Notes: a model not told the origin generated them from the letters alone. Positions 9,411 through 17,685 are shown, counted from the stretch's first letter. The stretch: 64,000 nucleotides of DNA from Leucobacter sp. G161 (GCF_001482305.1 NZ_LOHP01000002.1:1-64000), one strand, 5' to 3'. A program made the numbers and translations.

Positions 9411-10040
9411 CTACTCGTCATCCTGCGGGTAGGGCCGCTCGAGCATCTCCTGCAGGTATGCGTCGCGCTCTCCGCGATCTGAGACTGTTACGGACATAGT
9501 GGGGTCACTAGAGCAGGGGCTTTCCACACTCAGGATCATTCCTTTCTCACTGGCGTTCAAAGCAAGCACGGCGCCGTCATCCCTGTCCGCCCGAAAGTAC
9601 GGATTACTCGGCAGATCAACACTGGAAACATCCGTAACGCCCCAGCCTTCGGCCTCCCATGCAGCCCGCATTCGCTCAGCGATCTCGGCCCACTCGGGTA
9701 GGTTACGCACAACCAGATTCTGCACTAGAACGCCTCCGTTGCCGCAGGCGCGGGGGAGTAGCGAGCCAAATATCTTACGGCGAGACCGGGGGTCATCGGT
9801 CCATTCAACCTCCTCATCTGTGAACGACTTGAACCACCCATCTTTCACACCACTCACGGCGATAGCCTTGTCAATTTCCTCTTCGACCCATTGGAGATGC
9901 TCGACGAGCGTTCCCCCCACGTAGGTCGTTGGCTCTGACACAATCGGCATCTCCATCTGGGAGCAAGCCGAAGCGGTAGCTGCCAGGACCGCTAGGCATG
10001 CAACCGCACGCACCGGGCGGCTCCCGTTAGCGCGGTGCAT
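9411..10040 (-). CDS. predicted lipoprotein, T7SS-linked paralog 2 (candidate immunity protein)
   Basis: A 209-aa protein with a clean lipoprotein signal (lipobox TASAC, Cys26) and the same mature domain as its neighbours: PIVSEPTTYVGGTLV near residues 31-45, WFKSFTDEEVEWTDD, GSLLPRACG and NPYFRADRDDGA. It ends with ERDAYLQEMLERPY. No enzymatic motif is visible. It is more diverged at the DNA level than paralogs 1 and 3 are from each other. It lies 23 bases upstream of paralog 1 and 71 downstream of paralog 3, so all should be one transcript. Membrane-anchored immunity is inferred from context, not shown by sequence. Confidence 0.75.
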   Translation of the reverse strand: MHRANGSRPVRAVACLAVLAATASACSQMEMPIVSEPTTYVGGTLVEHLQWVEEEIDKAIAVSGVKDGWFKSFTDEEVEWTDDPRSRRKIFGSLLPRACGNGGVLVQNLVVRNLPEWAEIAERMRAAWEAEGWGVTDVSSVDLPSNPYFRADRDDGAVLALNASEKGMILSVESPCSSDPTMSVTVSDRGERDAYLQEMLERPYPQDDE

Positions 10041-10111
10041 AGAATCGCCCCCTCTTACAGCGACAGCCTGTAACGGCGGCTTCTGTTGGGAGCCGCGCAG
10101 TTTCAGGGCGT

Positions 10112-10813
10112 CTACTCTTCATCTCGCTGGTAGGGACGCTCGAGCATTTCCTCGAGATATGCGTCGCGCTCTTCGAGACGGAGGGTCTTGGTGGACATGG
10201 TTGGGTCTCCAGAACATGGACTCTCCACGCTCAAAATCAGTCCCTCGTCATTGGCATTTAAGGAGAGCATGGCCCCGTCTTCTCTGTCAGCACGGAAATA
10301 CGGATTGTCCGGCCTTTCGACGCTGAAGATATCGCTCACGACCCACCCGTCCGCTTCCCAGCCAGCCCTTATCCGGCCGGCAGTCTCGGCCCATGCAGGG
10401 ACGTCTCGAACAACCAGGTCTTGAACAAGCTGCCCTCCCCTCCCACAGGTCCAAGGAAGGAGCGACCCAAAAATCTCGTACCGAGACTTTGGATCATCCG
10501 TCCACTCAATCTCCTCACCCGAGAATGATTTGAACCACCCGTCCTTCACGCCGCTGGCGGCCACAGCTTTGTCGATCTCCTCCTCGACCCATTGGAGGTG
10601 CTCAACCAGCGTTCCTCCAACGTACGTCTTGGGCTCTGACACAATCGGTACCTCCATCGGGACACAGCCAGAGAGACTTGCGGCCGCGAGAACTACCCCA
10701 ACCAAGGTGACCCGGGAACGCACCGCCAGCGCTCTTACCCGGGGTCCACTCTTCGTAAAACCCGGCGTTCCACGTGCGCTGGGTGTCGTCTGCTCACCCG
10801 GTTGCAGCATCAT
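10112..10813 (-). CDS. predicted lipoprotein, T7SS-linked paralog 3 (candidate immunity protein)
   Basis: Third intact member of the lipoprotein family, about 233 aa from the Met at 10813; lipobox SLSGC gives lipid Cys50. An ATG at 10879 is possible but would lie deep inside the upstream broken copy, and a start near the basic VRALAVRSR stretch would give a more normal signal peptide, so the N-terminus is uncertain. The mature part repeats PIVSEPKTYVGGTLV, LQWVEEEIDKAVAASG, EEIEWTDDPKSRYEIFGS and PYFRADREDGA. A 53-base block (10467-10519) is identical to one in paralog 1, pointing to recent duplication or gene conversion. Confidence 0.7.
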   Translation of the reverse strand: MMLQPGEQTTPSARGTPGFTKSGPRVRALAVRSRVTLVGVVLAAASLSGCVPMEVPIVSEPKTYVGGTLVEHLQWVEEEIDKAVAASGVKDGWFKSFSGEEIEWTDDPKSRYEIFGSLLPWTCGRGGQLVQDLVVRDVPAWAETAGRIRAGWEADGWVVSDIFSVERPDNPYFRADREDGAMLSLNANDEGLILSVESPCSGDPTMSTKTLRLEERDAYLEEMLERPYQRDEE

Positions 10814-11452
10814 TATCTCGGGGGTGTTGAGCGCGCGGCGCAGCGCTTTCTCCGGAAAGCAACTCTTCCAAAAAAGCATCCCGTTCTCCTACTTCAAGCT
10901 CGTCAGGACTGGAACCGAGCGCAGCCGAGCATGAGGTCGTCGCTTGGAGGATTATGCCGTCCGAGTTAACGTTAACCACGAGCATTGCGCCGTCGTCTCG
11001 ATCTGCTCGAAAGATCGGATTCGTTACTTCGGGTGGATTAAACACATCAACAACGGTCCAGTCTGACGTCTCCCAGTGTGCTCGGATGCGTTCGGCCGCC
11101 TCGAACGGATCCTCAATTTCCCGCGCTACGACTCCTTGAGATAGCCGTCCTCCTTGTCCACAACGGCCGGGTAACAAGGAGCCAGAATGTCCGACCGGGC
11201 TACGAGGGATCCATTCCATCGGAACTCCTCACCGCCCAAGGGCGCAAGCCATGGTGTTTCGATGCCGCTAGCTGCTATCGCATCATCCAATTGCCACTCA
11301 ATCCATCGAAGCTGCTCGACAAGAGACTCACCGCTGTATGTTAAAGGTGTTGAAAGCATCTGAGTTTCCTTCGCTGTGCACCCTGACAATGTGAAGGCAG
11401 TCGCGACTGAGGCGATGATCACGGAACACTTGAGTTGGTTTCTCTTTTTCAC
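10794..11452 (-). pseudogene. frameshifted T7SS-linked lipoprotein, paralog 4
   Basis: The GTG at 11452 overlaps the effector stop as GTGA. It opens a lipoprotein (lipobox TLSGC, Cys25) with TYSGESLVEQLRWIEWQLDD matching the paralogs, but this frame ends after about 108 codons. The rest of the family domain (GSLLPGRCGQGG, ERIRAHWETSDWTVVDVFN, NPIFRADRDDGAM, ERDAFLEELL) continues in another frame ending at 10794. Alignment with the sister copies places a one-base loss near 11181-11188, where ATT CTG GCT would need one more base to read into GSLLP. It is either a broken gene or a sequencing error. It is the most diverged copy and the one closest to the effector. Confidence 0.75.
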
Positions 11453-13506
11453 CTTTGCGCCGCCTCTCTGAGTGGGACCCGGAGGAAGGTCTTCCTACCT
11501 GACTCGGAGTCCACTAACACTCTGACGTCTTCTCCTGCTGTCACAGCCAGCTTCTTCAGCGTCTCAGGGCCGATCTCTTGCATTGTTATCTGCGCAGTGA
11601 TGAACAAGGATTGGGAGCCTATGTCGCCGTACCCCACGTCCCTAACTCCCAGCGGCGGTCGGCTCTGGCTGCCTATCAATGGATGGCCTGTCGTGCCGAG
11701 CTGCCCGAGAGAGGGATCACCGTCCGAGGGGAAACTTACGGCTCCTCCAAGGACAGGCACCTTTCGCTCCCAGCCCAGTATCGATTTCGCGTTGGCATCC
11801 ACGAGACCGCGTCCTGCCCAAGCAGCCCCTGTCGGAGCAACACGGTCGCTCTGAGCCGTCGTCGCGAAAACGCCCTTCTGAGCGTTCGTAACGTTCTTCA
11901 CGTTGAGCACCCGGAGCGAAGGAACCAAGTCAAGATCGAGACCAGCGCCTCCAAGCATCACAAAAGAGTCAACTGGCACCTTTATAAGGGTCAAGGCAAT
12001 TGCTGCCATCGTCGCACCGTAGGAGTGCGCAACAACGTTGGTAATTGGCATTCCTATATCGCTTACCCCGCGCAATGCAGCGATTCCATCCAGTTCTGAA
12101 CCCAGCCTCTTGGAACCTTCTGAGGCAGATTCAGAGTTCAGTACCTCACCGCTCAAAGACTTGTCCGGAGTGTCGTAGCCAAGCCAACCAATTGTCGCCG
12201 GTGAACTCGTTGCATCGCGCACAGACATCAATTGCTGTTCTTGTAAGAGGTTACGACTCACGGTATCAGCGGTCTTGATCCCGTTCTGAGCGTCGTTGTC
12301 CATACCAAATGCCATCCAGCTGAGGTGGGAAGCGGAGTCAATTTCACCATACCCAACAGCAACCATCGGCACTGTTTCCCTCAAACTGAATGAAATCAAC
12401 TGGATCGGAGGATTGGGTACGTGCTGCTCAGCCTCATCATCGAGTATCCGCTGCACCTCAGCGACGAGCTTGAGCTGCTCCGGGCCGAGCAGCTGCGGGT
12501 TGGCGCGGTAAAACTCGAGGGACAGCTTGTTCGCGCGGTCACGCGCCCAGGCGGGAAGCCCTGGCAGATTACCGATCACATAGGGAACCGTTCGAATGAG
12601 TACCTCTTGTTCTGGTTGACTGAGCGCCGCCCACCAGGCCACTACGTCCTCGGGGTCGGGCGGCGAGTCCCACACCCTCGACCCATCGCTTCCCGGAAAG
12701 AGGCCCGCCAACAACGGGTGCCCAGTGTTCAGGGCATCCACCACACGGGGCACACCCCCAAGCTCCCCGGTCAGACCGACCGCGATCGCGCGCTTCCGGC
12801 CACCCGGGGTTCCTGCCCCGACGGTGATGAGCTGCCCAAGTGGTGTGTCGGCTAGCGCGCTGCTGAGTGCGTCCTCTGCGCCACGACGTTCTTCAATGAG
12901 CTCCGCCCAACGGCGTCTGGCGGTCGCGACCTCATCGACCTCGCGTTGCCACCTGAGTGCGCTGTCGTACCACCGTCTCTCGTGCACCTGCCGGAGGCGC
13001 TTCACCTTGTCCGCCAGTTCGTCAGCGTCTGTTGGCGCAACCCCGGGACGCATCCGTGGTTCGGGCATCTCCATCGGTGGCGGTGTATTCCAGGTGTATC
13101 CGAACGGTGCGAGGATCGCCTGACAGATCTCTTCGGTCTCACCCATTGCACGCTCGATGCCATACAGCAGGGCCACCACATTAGCCCGCAGTCCATCGGC
13201 TCGTCGATGAATGCTGTCGACTTTGTTCGCATAGGTGTTGAGCGCGCCGCCAGCGGCCCTCGCCGATCGTTGGAGTGCCCCGGCGCCGGGTAGGAGGTTC
13301 TGGTCGAAGTTTGCTCGGAGCGCGGTGAGCGCGCCGCTCCGAAGCGGGACCAGGTCTGCCTGAGCCCCGCCAGCGAAGTGGGAGAACAAGGACGCATTGA
13401 CTCGAGCGTTTTGCGCATACTTAGCCACGGCGCGCACTTCACCACCGGTCCCGGCCTTCGGTGTGCCACGCAAAATATCGCTGACTCCCGGTACGCGCCC
13501 GCTCAC
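11449..13506 (-). CDS. T7SS-linked alpha/beta-hydrolase (DUF1023-type) candidate effector
   Basis: A 685-aa protein. The first ~230 residues are alpha-helical without a signal peptide, as expected for a T7SS substrate domain. The C-terminal part is an alpha/beta-hydrolase of the DUF1023 type: ITNVVAHSYGATMAAIAL holds the nucleophile elbow AHSYG with Ser495; D554 (TTAQSDRV) is a likely triad acid; H608 (TTGHPL) is the only obvious nearby His. A lipase or esterase activity is therefore plausible. The GTG start overlaps the small helical gene upstream and the stop overlaps the first lipoprotein gene, each by four bases. Order (small helical partners, effector, lipoproteins) matches known T7SS toxin-immunity operons. 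Secretion and target are inferred. Confidence 0.75.
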   Translation of the reverse strand: MSGRVPGVSDILRGTPKAGTGGEVRAVAKYAQNARVNASLFSHFAGGAQADLVPLRSGALTALRANFDQNLLPGAGALQRSARAAGGALNTYANKVDSIHRRADGLRANVVALLYGIERAMGETEEICQAILAPFGYTWNTPPPMEMPEPRMRPGVAPTDADELADKVKRLRQVHERRWYDSALRWQREVDEVATARRRWAELIEERRGAEDALSSALADTPLGQLITVGAGTPGGRKRAIAVGLTGELGGVPRVVDALNTGHPLLAGLFPGSDGSRVWDSPPDPEDVVAWWAALSQPEQEVLIRTVPYVIGNLPGLPAWARDRANKLSLEFYRANPQLLGPEQLKLVAEVQRILDDEAEQHVPNPPIQLISFSLRETVPMVAVGYGEIDSASHLSWMAFGMDNDAQNGIKTADTVSRNLLQEQQLMSVRDATSSPATIGWLGYDTPDKSLSGEVLNSESASEGSKRLGSELDGIAALRGVSDIGMPITNVVAHSYGATMAAIALTLIKVPVDSFVMLGGAGLDLDLVPSLRVLNVKNVTNAQKGVFATTAQSDRVAPTGAAWAGRGLVDANAKSILGWERKVPVLGGAVSFPSDGDPSLGQLGTTGHPLIGSQSRPPLGVRDVGYGDIGSQSLFITAQITMQEIGPETLKKLAVTAGEDVRVLVDSESGRKTFLRVPLREAAQR

Positions 13507-13808
13507 GATTTGCCCTCCCGCAGCGAGAAGCCAGCGGGCAACGCTGCGGCGATCTCGGCATCGAGCGCGGCGCTCTGCTCCATTACCGACAACACTGTGA
13601 GGCTCGCGGCTTTCGCAGCGTCAGCGAGCGCAGCCCTCGCAACCGAGATGCCGCGCAGATAGAGGTCGATCTCTCCGCTGAGAGCGCTGATCGTGGGCAC
13701 GGCCGCAGGCCGCTTCACGCTGTTGTTCAGCATCCCGGCTGCGGCTTCGATGAGCTTGCGCCCCGCTTCGGAGAGCACTGCGTCGTTGAGCGTCAGACCG
13801 TCAGACAT
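13503..13808 (-). CDS. small helical T7SS partner protein (WXG100/Lap-like)
   Basis: A 101-aa protein predicted to be almost entirely helical, with no signal peptide and no Cys. It contains SGEIDLYLRGISVARAALAD in the middle and no canonical WXG. It lies between the WXG100 gene and the effector and overlaps the latter by four bases (GTGA). Size and position match the small helical partners that bind the N-termini of LXG-type T7SS effectors; direct family membership is not certain. A chaperone or co-secretion role is inferred from context. Confidence 0.65.
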   Translation of the reverse strand: MSDGLTLNDAVLSEAGRKLIEAAAGMLNNSVKRPAAVPTISALSGEIDLYLRGISVARAALADAAKAASLTVLSVMEQSAALDAEIAAALPAGFSLREGKS

Positions 13809-13831
13809 GAGCAGTCACCCGCAGGACCGGG

Positions 13832-14125
13832 CTAGTTGATCCGAGCGGCGATCTCGTCGTCCATCGAACGATGCGCCGCGGCGGTCTGAGTGATGAACTG
13901 TTGGATCTCTGTCAGCTTTTCGATGACACGGTTCGCGCTCGTCGTGTACTCGGTGTACGCGCCCTCAAACCGCTTCGAGGCGTTGTCCGTGACAAACCCT
14001 GAGCTGACGAGCCCCTGAATCTGTCGCTGCAGTTGCTGCAGCTTCGCGGTGATTTCGTCACGCCCAGCTCCCAGCTGGGTCGCGGCGGATTCCATCTCTT
14101 GGTAGGAAATGTTGACGTTTGCCAT
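13832..14125 (-). CDS. WXG100 family T7SS protein
   Basis: The ATG at 14125 gives 97 aa, the standard WXG100 length, with GGAAG upstream. The protein is a helix-turn-helix: ISYQEMESAATQLGAGRDE, LQQLQRQIQGLV, then the turn SSGFVTDNASKRFEGAY, and a second helix rich in Thr and Gln. The canonical Trp of the W-x-G turn is replaced (SSGF), which occurs in some members. It is the first gene of the T7SS operon and likely forms a dimer that is exported or pairs with the effector. A frame extension upstream to 14215 has no support. Confidence 0.82.
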   Translation of the reverse strand: MANVNISYQEMESAATQLGAGRDEITAKLQQLQRQIQGLVSSGFVTDNASKRFEGAYTEYTTSANRVIEKLTEIQQFITQTAAAHRSMDDEIAARIN

Positions 14126-14288
14126 GTGCGTGCTTCCAATCTGATTCAGATTGCGAAGAGCCCCCAGGTTCGCAGCGCCTGCCGGCTGGGCGGGCGATCG
14201 CGCGGTGCGACGCACTTAGACTACGTTGATCAACACTCGTAGCAAAGAACTTTCTGTAGATGTGGATAACGGGCCAATCAAACACAAA

Positions 14289-14326
14289 ACCGGCTGGCCT
14301 CGAACATTCGTTCAAAACCAGCCGGT
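14289..14326 (-). terminator. intrinsic terminator of purM
   Basis: ACCGGCTGG (14289-14297) pairs with CCAGCCGGT (14318-14326). Read on the minus strand the stem is followed by TTTTGTGTTT, a good U-tract. It starts eleven bases after the purM stop and separates purM from the WXG100 operon promoter. Confidence 0.85.
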
Positions 14327-14336
14327 GATGGAGTGC

Positions 14337-15446
14337 TTAGTTCTTGTACGCCCCAACGAGACGCACTGCCCCGCCGTCAACACCCTTGGCGCCCTGTTCG
14401 AAGCCGGTGAAGTCGCGTACCGAGGTCGAAACGGTCCCAACGAGCCACGGGTCAAGACCCTCAGCGGTGAGCGCAGTCGCGACGAGCTGTGCCTTGTCTG
14501 CGGCGACGACGGCGAACATGCCGACGCCGAGGTTCCATGCGCCCTCGAGCGATTCGAGGGTGTGTCCGCCGAGGTCGGCGAGGTGCCGGAACACGGGCAG
14601 CGGCGACCAGGTGGAACGATCCACCTCGATCCATGAACCAACGGGGAGCACGCGGGCGAGGTTCGCCGCGATGCCGCCTCCGGTGACGTGGCTGAGCGAG
14701 TGAATGGCGCCCGCGGTGGCCGGGGCTTCGAGTACGCGCAGCAGCGGTGCGGTGTACAGCGCAGTCGGGGTGAGCAGCGCCTCACCGTAGCTCGCGCCGA
14801 GCTCAGCGCTGTGCTCTGCGTAGCCGATGCCCTTCTCGGTGAGAATGTGGCGCACGAGCGAGAACCCGTTTGAGTGCAGGCCCGAGGCTGCCATCGCGAT
14901 GACGACGTCGCCATCCTCCACGAGGCCCGAGTGCAACATGTTGTCGGCCTCGACCACGCCGGTCGCGGCGCCAGCCACGTCGTAGTCATCAGGGCCGAGC
15001 AATCCGGGGTGCTCTGCGGTTTCGCCGCCGACAAGTGCGGTGCCGGTCGCTTCGCACGCTTCGGCGATGCCACGCACGATGTCGGCGATGCGCTCGGGCA
15101 CGACCTTGCCGCAGGCGATGTAGTCAGTCATAAACAGCGGCTTCGCGCCGACCACGACGATGTCGTCAACGACCATCGCGACGAGATCCTGTCCGATGGT
15201 GTCGTGCTTGTCGATCGCCTGGGCGATCGCGACCTTCGTGCCGACGCCGTCGGTCGAGGAGGCGAGCAGCGGGCGCTTGTATCCCGTGAGCGCTGACGCG
15301 TCGAACATGCCGGCGAAGCCACCGAAGCCACCGAGCACCTCCGGCCCGTGTGTACGCTGGACGGCCGACTTCATGAGTTCGACAGCGAGGTCTCCGGCGG
15401 CAGTGTCAACACCGGACTGGGCATAGATCGACGAGTTTTCGCTCAC
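14337..15446 (-). CDS. purM: phosphoribosylformylglycinamidine cyclo-ligase (AIR synthetase)
   Basis: PurM closes the imidazole ring of aminoimidazole ribonucleotide using ATP, step five of purine synthesis. The 369-aa GTG-started protein has the family signatures: YAQSGVDTAAGD at the N-terminus, LLASSTDGVGTKVAIA, DLVAMVVDDIVVVGAKPLF and ALVGGETAEHPG. It is divergent from purF across about 150 bases, so the two purine genes may share control, but no known operator is evident. A clear terminator follows it. Confidence 0.97.
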   Translation of the reverse strand: MSENSSIYAQSGVDTAAGDLAVELMKSAVQRTHGPEVLGGFGGFAGMFDASALTGYKRPLLASSTDGVGTKVAIAQAIDKHDTIGQDLVAMVVDDIVVVGAKPLFMTDYIACGKVVPERIADIVRGIAEACEATGTALVGGETAEHPGLLGPDDYDVAGAATGVVEADNMLHSGLVEDGDVVIAMAASGLHSNGFSLVRHILTEKGIGYAEHSAELGASYGEALLTPTALYTAPLLRVLEAPATAGAIHSLSHVTGGGIAANLARVLPVGSWIEVDRSTWSPLPVFRHLADLGGHTLESLEGAWNLGVGMFAVVAADKAQLVATALTAEGLDPWLVGTVSTSVRDFTGFEQGAKGVDGGAVRLVGAYKN

Positions 15447-15597
15447 ACCCTAAGGCTACCCTGCCGCGGGCGGGTGCAGCGGCACCGCCTTTCAAGACTC
15501 GGTTTGTTTCCTGATCGTTTACACGGTCGCAGGTGTGGGAAACTGTTAGCTGCGTCGTTTGGCGCAAACACCTTACCCAGTGGAGCGAACTCGCAAC

Positions 15598-17058
15598 ATG
15601 TGCGGCATCGTCGGAATCGTCTCGTCTGAAAACGTCAACCAACAGATCTACGACAGCCTGCTGCTGTTGCAGCACCGCGGCCAGGATTCCACCGGCATCG
15701 CGACCCTCGAGGGTGATCACTTTCACACCGTAAAAATGAAGGGCCAGGTGCGCGAGGGCTACCGCACCCGCGACATGCGCATGCTCATGGGCAACGTCGG
15801 CCTCGGCCACGTGCGCTACGCCACGAAGGGCGACGCGGCCCGCGAAGAGGAGGCGCAGCCCTTCTACGTCGGCGCGCCCTACGGCATCATCCTCGTACAC
15901 AACGGCAATCTCACGAACACCCGTGAGCTCACCGCAGAGCTGTACAACGTGGATCGCCGCCACCTCAACACGCACTCGGACACGGAGCTGCTGCTCAACG
16001 TCCTCGCGAACGAGCTGCAGGCGAGCATCACCGGCCTGTCGCTCGACGCCGACCAGGTCTTCGAGGCGGTCACCCGTCTCCACGAGCGTGTCGAGGGATC
16101 CTACGCCGCGATCGCGCTCATCGCCGGCTACGGCCTCGTCGCGTTCCGCGACCCGAACGGCATTCGCCCCCTCGTGCTCGGCCACCGGCTCTCAGAGTCC
16201 GGTCAGGACGAGTGGGTCGTCGCTTCCGAGTCGCTCGTGCTCGAGTCCGGTGGCTACGAGATCGTGCGCGACGTCGAGCCTGGTGAAGCGATCCTCATCG
16301 CCGCCGACGGCACCATGGTGTCGCGCCAGTGCACTCCGAACACGCAGCTCGTACCCTGCGCGTTCGAGTACATCTACCTCGCCCGCCCAGACTCCGTGCT
16401 CAGCGGCATCTCCGTCTACGACGCGCGCCTGCGCATGGGCGACGTGCTCGCAGAGCGGATCCGCGAGGAGCTGCCAGGCGTGAACATCGACGTCGTCATG
16501 CCGATCCCGGATTCGGGGCGCCCGGCCGCTATGCAGCTCGCCCGCAACCTCGGCATCGAGTACCGCGAGGGCTTCTTCAAGAACCGCTACGTTGGCCGCA
16601 CCTTCATCATGCCCGGCCAGTCGGTGCGCAAGCGCAGCGTGCGGCAGAAACTCAACGCGATGCACATCGAGTTCAAGGGCAAGGACGTGCTCCTCGTCGA
16701 CGATTCAATCGTGCGCGGCACCACCTCGCGCGAGATCGTCGAGATGGCTCGCAACGCCGGTGCCCGCTCGGTGATCTTCGCGTCGGCCGCTCCCCCGGTG
16801 CTGTTCCCGCACGTGTACGGCATCAACATGCCGTCGCGCGATGAGCTCATCGCGCACGGCCGCACCCCGGCCGAGATTGCTACGGAGCTCGGGGCGGATC
16901 ACCTCATCTACCAAACCGTCGAGGGCATGAACCGCGCGATTCTCGCGGGCCAGTCCGAGGTCACGAAGCTCGAGGAGAGCTGCTTCACCGGTGAGTACAT
17001 CGCCGGCAACGTCGACGCCGAGTACCTCGCTTGGGTCGAGGAGACGCAGACGAGCTAG
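15598..17058 (+). CDS. purF: amidophosphoribosyltransferase
   Basis: PurF makes phosphoribosylamine from PRPP and glutamine, the committed purine step. I chose the ATG at 15598 because it places Cys2 (MCGIVGIV) as the N-terminal nucleophile of the Ntn glutaminase domain; a TTG upstream at 15559 would add 13 residues. The protein is 486 aa. The PRPP loop DVLLVDDSIVRGTTSREIV is intact. Of the four Fe-S cysteines of the B. subtilis-type enzyme only two are visible: PCAFEYIY and SCFTGEY are kept, while the LFPHVYGI segment has His where Cys is usual. The cluster may therefore be absent or altered. Confidence 0.96.
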   Translation: MCGIVGIVSSENVNQQIYDSLLLLQHRGQDSTGIATLEGDHFHTVKMKGQVREGYRTRDMRMLMGNVGLGHVRYATKGDAAREEEAQPFYVGAPYGIILVHNGNLTNTRELTAELYNVDRRHLNTHSDTELLLNVLANELQASITGLSLDADQVFEAVTRLHERVEGSYAAIALIAGYGLVAFRDPNGIRPLVLGHRLSESGQDEWVVASESLVLESGGYEIVRDVEPGEAILIAADGTMVSRQCTPNTQLVPCAFEYIYLARPDSVLSGISVYDARLRMGDVLAERIREELPGVNIDVVMPIPDSGRPAAMQLARNLGIEYREGFFKNRYVGRTFIMPGQSVRKRSVRQKLNAMHIEFKGKDVLLVDDSIVRGTTSREIVEMARNAGARSVIFASAAPPVLFPHVYGINMPSRDELIAHGRTPAEIATELGADHLIYQTVEGMNRAILAGQSEVTKLEESCFTGEYIAGNVDAEYLAWVEETQTS

Positions 17059-17079
17059 CCGTACAGCGGGAAGCCGCGC

Positions 17080-17128
17080 TACGAAGAAAGCCGCCGCGTT
17101 CGTTATGAACGCAGCGGCTTTCTTCGTA
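17080..17128. terminator. bidirectional terminator between purF and tatA
   Basis: TACGAAGAAAGCCGC and its complement, extended by GCGTTC/GAACGC with one bulge, form a stem of about 21 bp with a short loop. A-rich left and T-rich right flanks within the arms suit termination for both convergent genes. Confidence 0.85.
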
Positions 17129-17150
17129 TGTGAGCTCGAGAGGAGCGCGC

Positions 17151-17366
17151 TTACTCCGACTTCTTCGGAGCCTCGGTCGTGTCACCCTTGCCAGCGGAAC
17201 CAGAGTCCTCGCCGGTGGTGGTGTCGTCTGAACGAACTTCCTTCTTCAGGATCTTCATCGACTGCCCCAGGCTCTTCGCGAGCGCGGGAAGCTTCGGCGC
17301 ACCAAACAGCAGCAGCACAATGAATACAATGACGATGAGGGTGGGTCCACCCATGTTGCCGATCAT
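17151..17366 (-). CDS. tatA: twin-arginine translocase subunit TatA-like (copy 1)
   Basis: A 71-aa protein with one N-terminal membrane helix (LIVIVFIVLLLF), the hinge FGAPKLP, an amphipathic helix (ALAKSLGQSMKILKKEV) and an acidic/Lys tail. This is the TatA/TatE architecture; TatA forms the size-adjustable export channel for folded proteins. No tatC is nearby. It is followed 125 bases upstream by a close paralog sharing the FGAPKLPALAKSLGQSMKIL core. Which copy acts as TatA, and whether one has a TatB-like role, cannot be told from sequence. Confidence 0.9.
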   Translation of the reverse strand: MIGNMGGPTLIVIVFIVLLLFGAPKLPALAKSLGQSMKILKKEVRSDDTTTGEDSGSAGKGDTTEAPKKSE

Positions 17367-17490
17367 GATTAACGCACTCCTCGCTATATAACGCTTAGGT
17401 CAAAGCTACCGCAGTTCCGCGATACGCGCGCGGAGAAGCCTGAGAACCCGCGCCACACCGTCGGCGCGCAGACTCGGGCAGACGCCGCGT

Positions 17491-17685
17491 CTAGTTCGCG
17501 CCCGCAGTGCCGCCAGGCTGCTGCGGATCGGTGTCACTTGGCTCGTCGGAGCGGACCTCCTGCTTCAGGATCTTCATCGACTGGCCCAAGCTCTTCGCGA
17601 GCGCGGGAAGCTTCGGGGCGCCAAACAGCAGCACGACGAGGAAGACGAGAACGATCAGATGTGCTCCGCTAAGTCCCTGCAACAT
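17491..17685 (-). CDS. tatA: twin-arginine translocase subunit TatA-like (copy 2)
   Basis: A 64-aa TatA-family protein: membrane helix LIVLVFLVVLLF, hinge FGAPKLP, amphipathic helix ALAKSLGQSMKILKQEV, then a Pro/Gly/Gln tail. The helical core is nearly identical to copy 1 and only the tails differ, so the pair arose by tandem duplication. It lies downstream of the sterol-carrier-family and 131-aa membrane genes on the same strand and may be transcribed with them. Confidence 0.9.
   Translation of the reverse strand: MLQGLSGAHLIVLVFLVVLLFGAPKLPALAKSLGQSMKILKQEVRSDEPSDTDPQQPGGTAGAN

Noticed and set aside
15447-15597. Purine riboswitch or PurR box between purM and purF
   Set aside because: No conserved aptamer core or known operator could be recognised.
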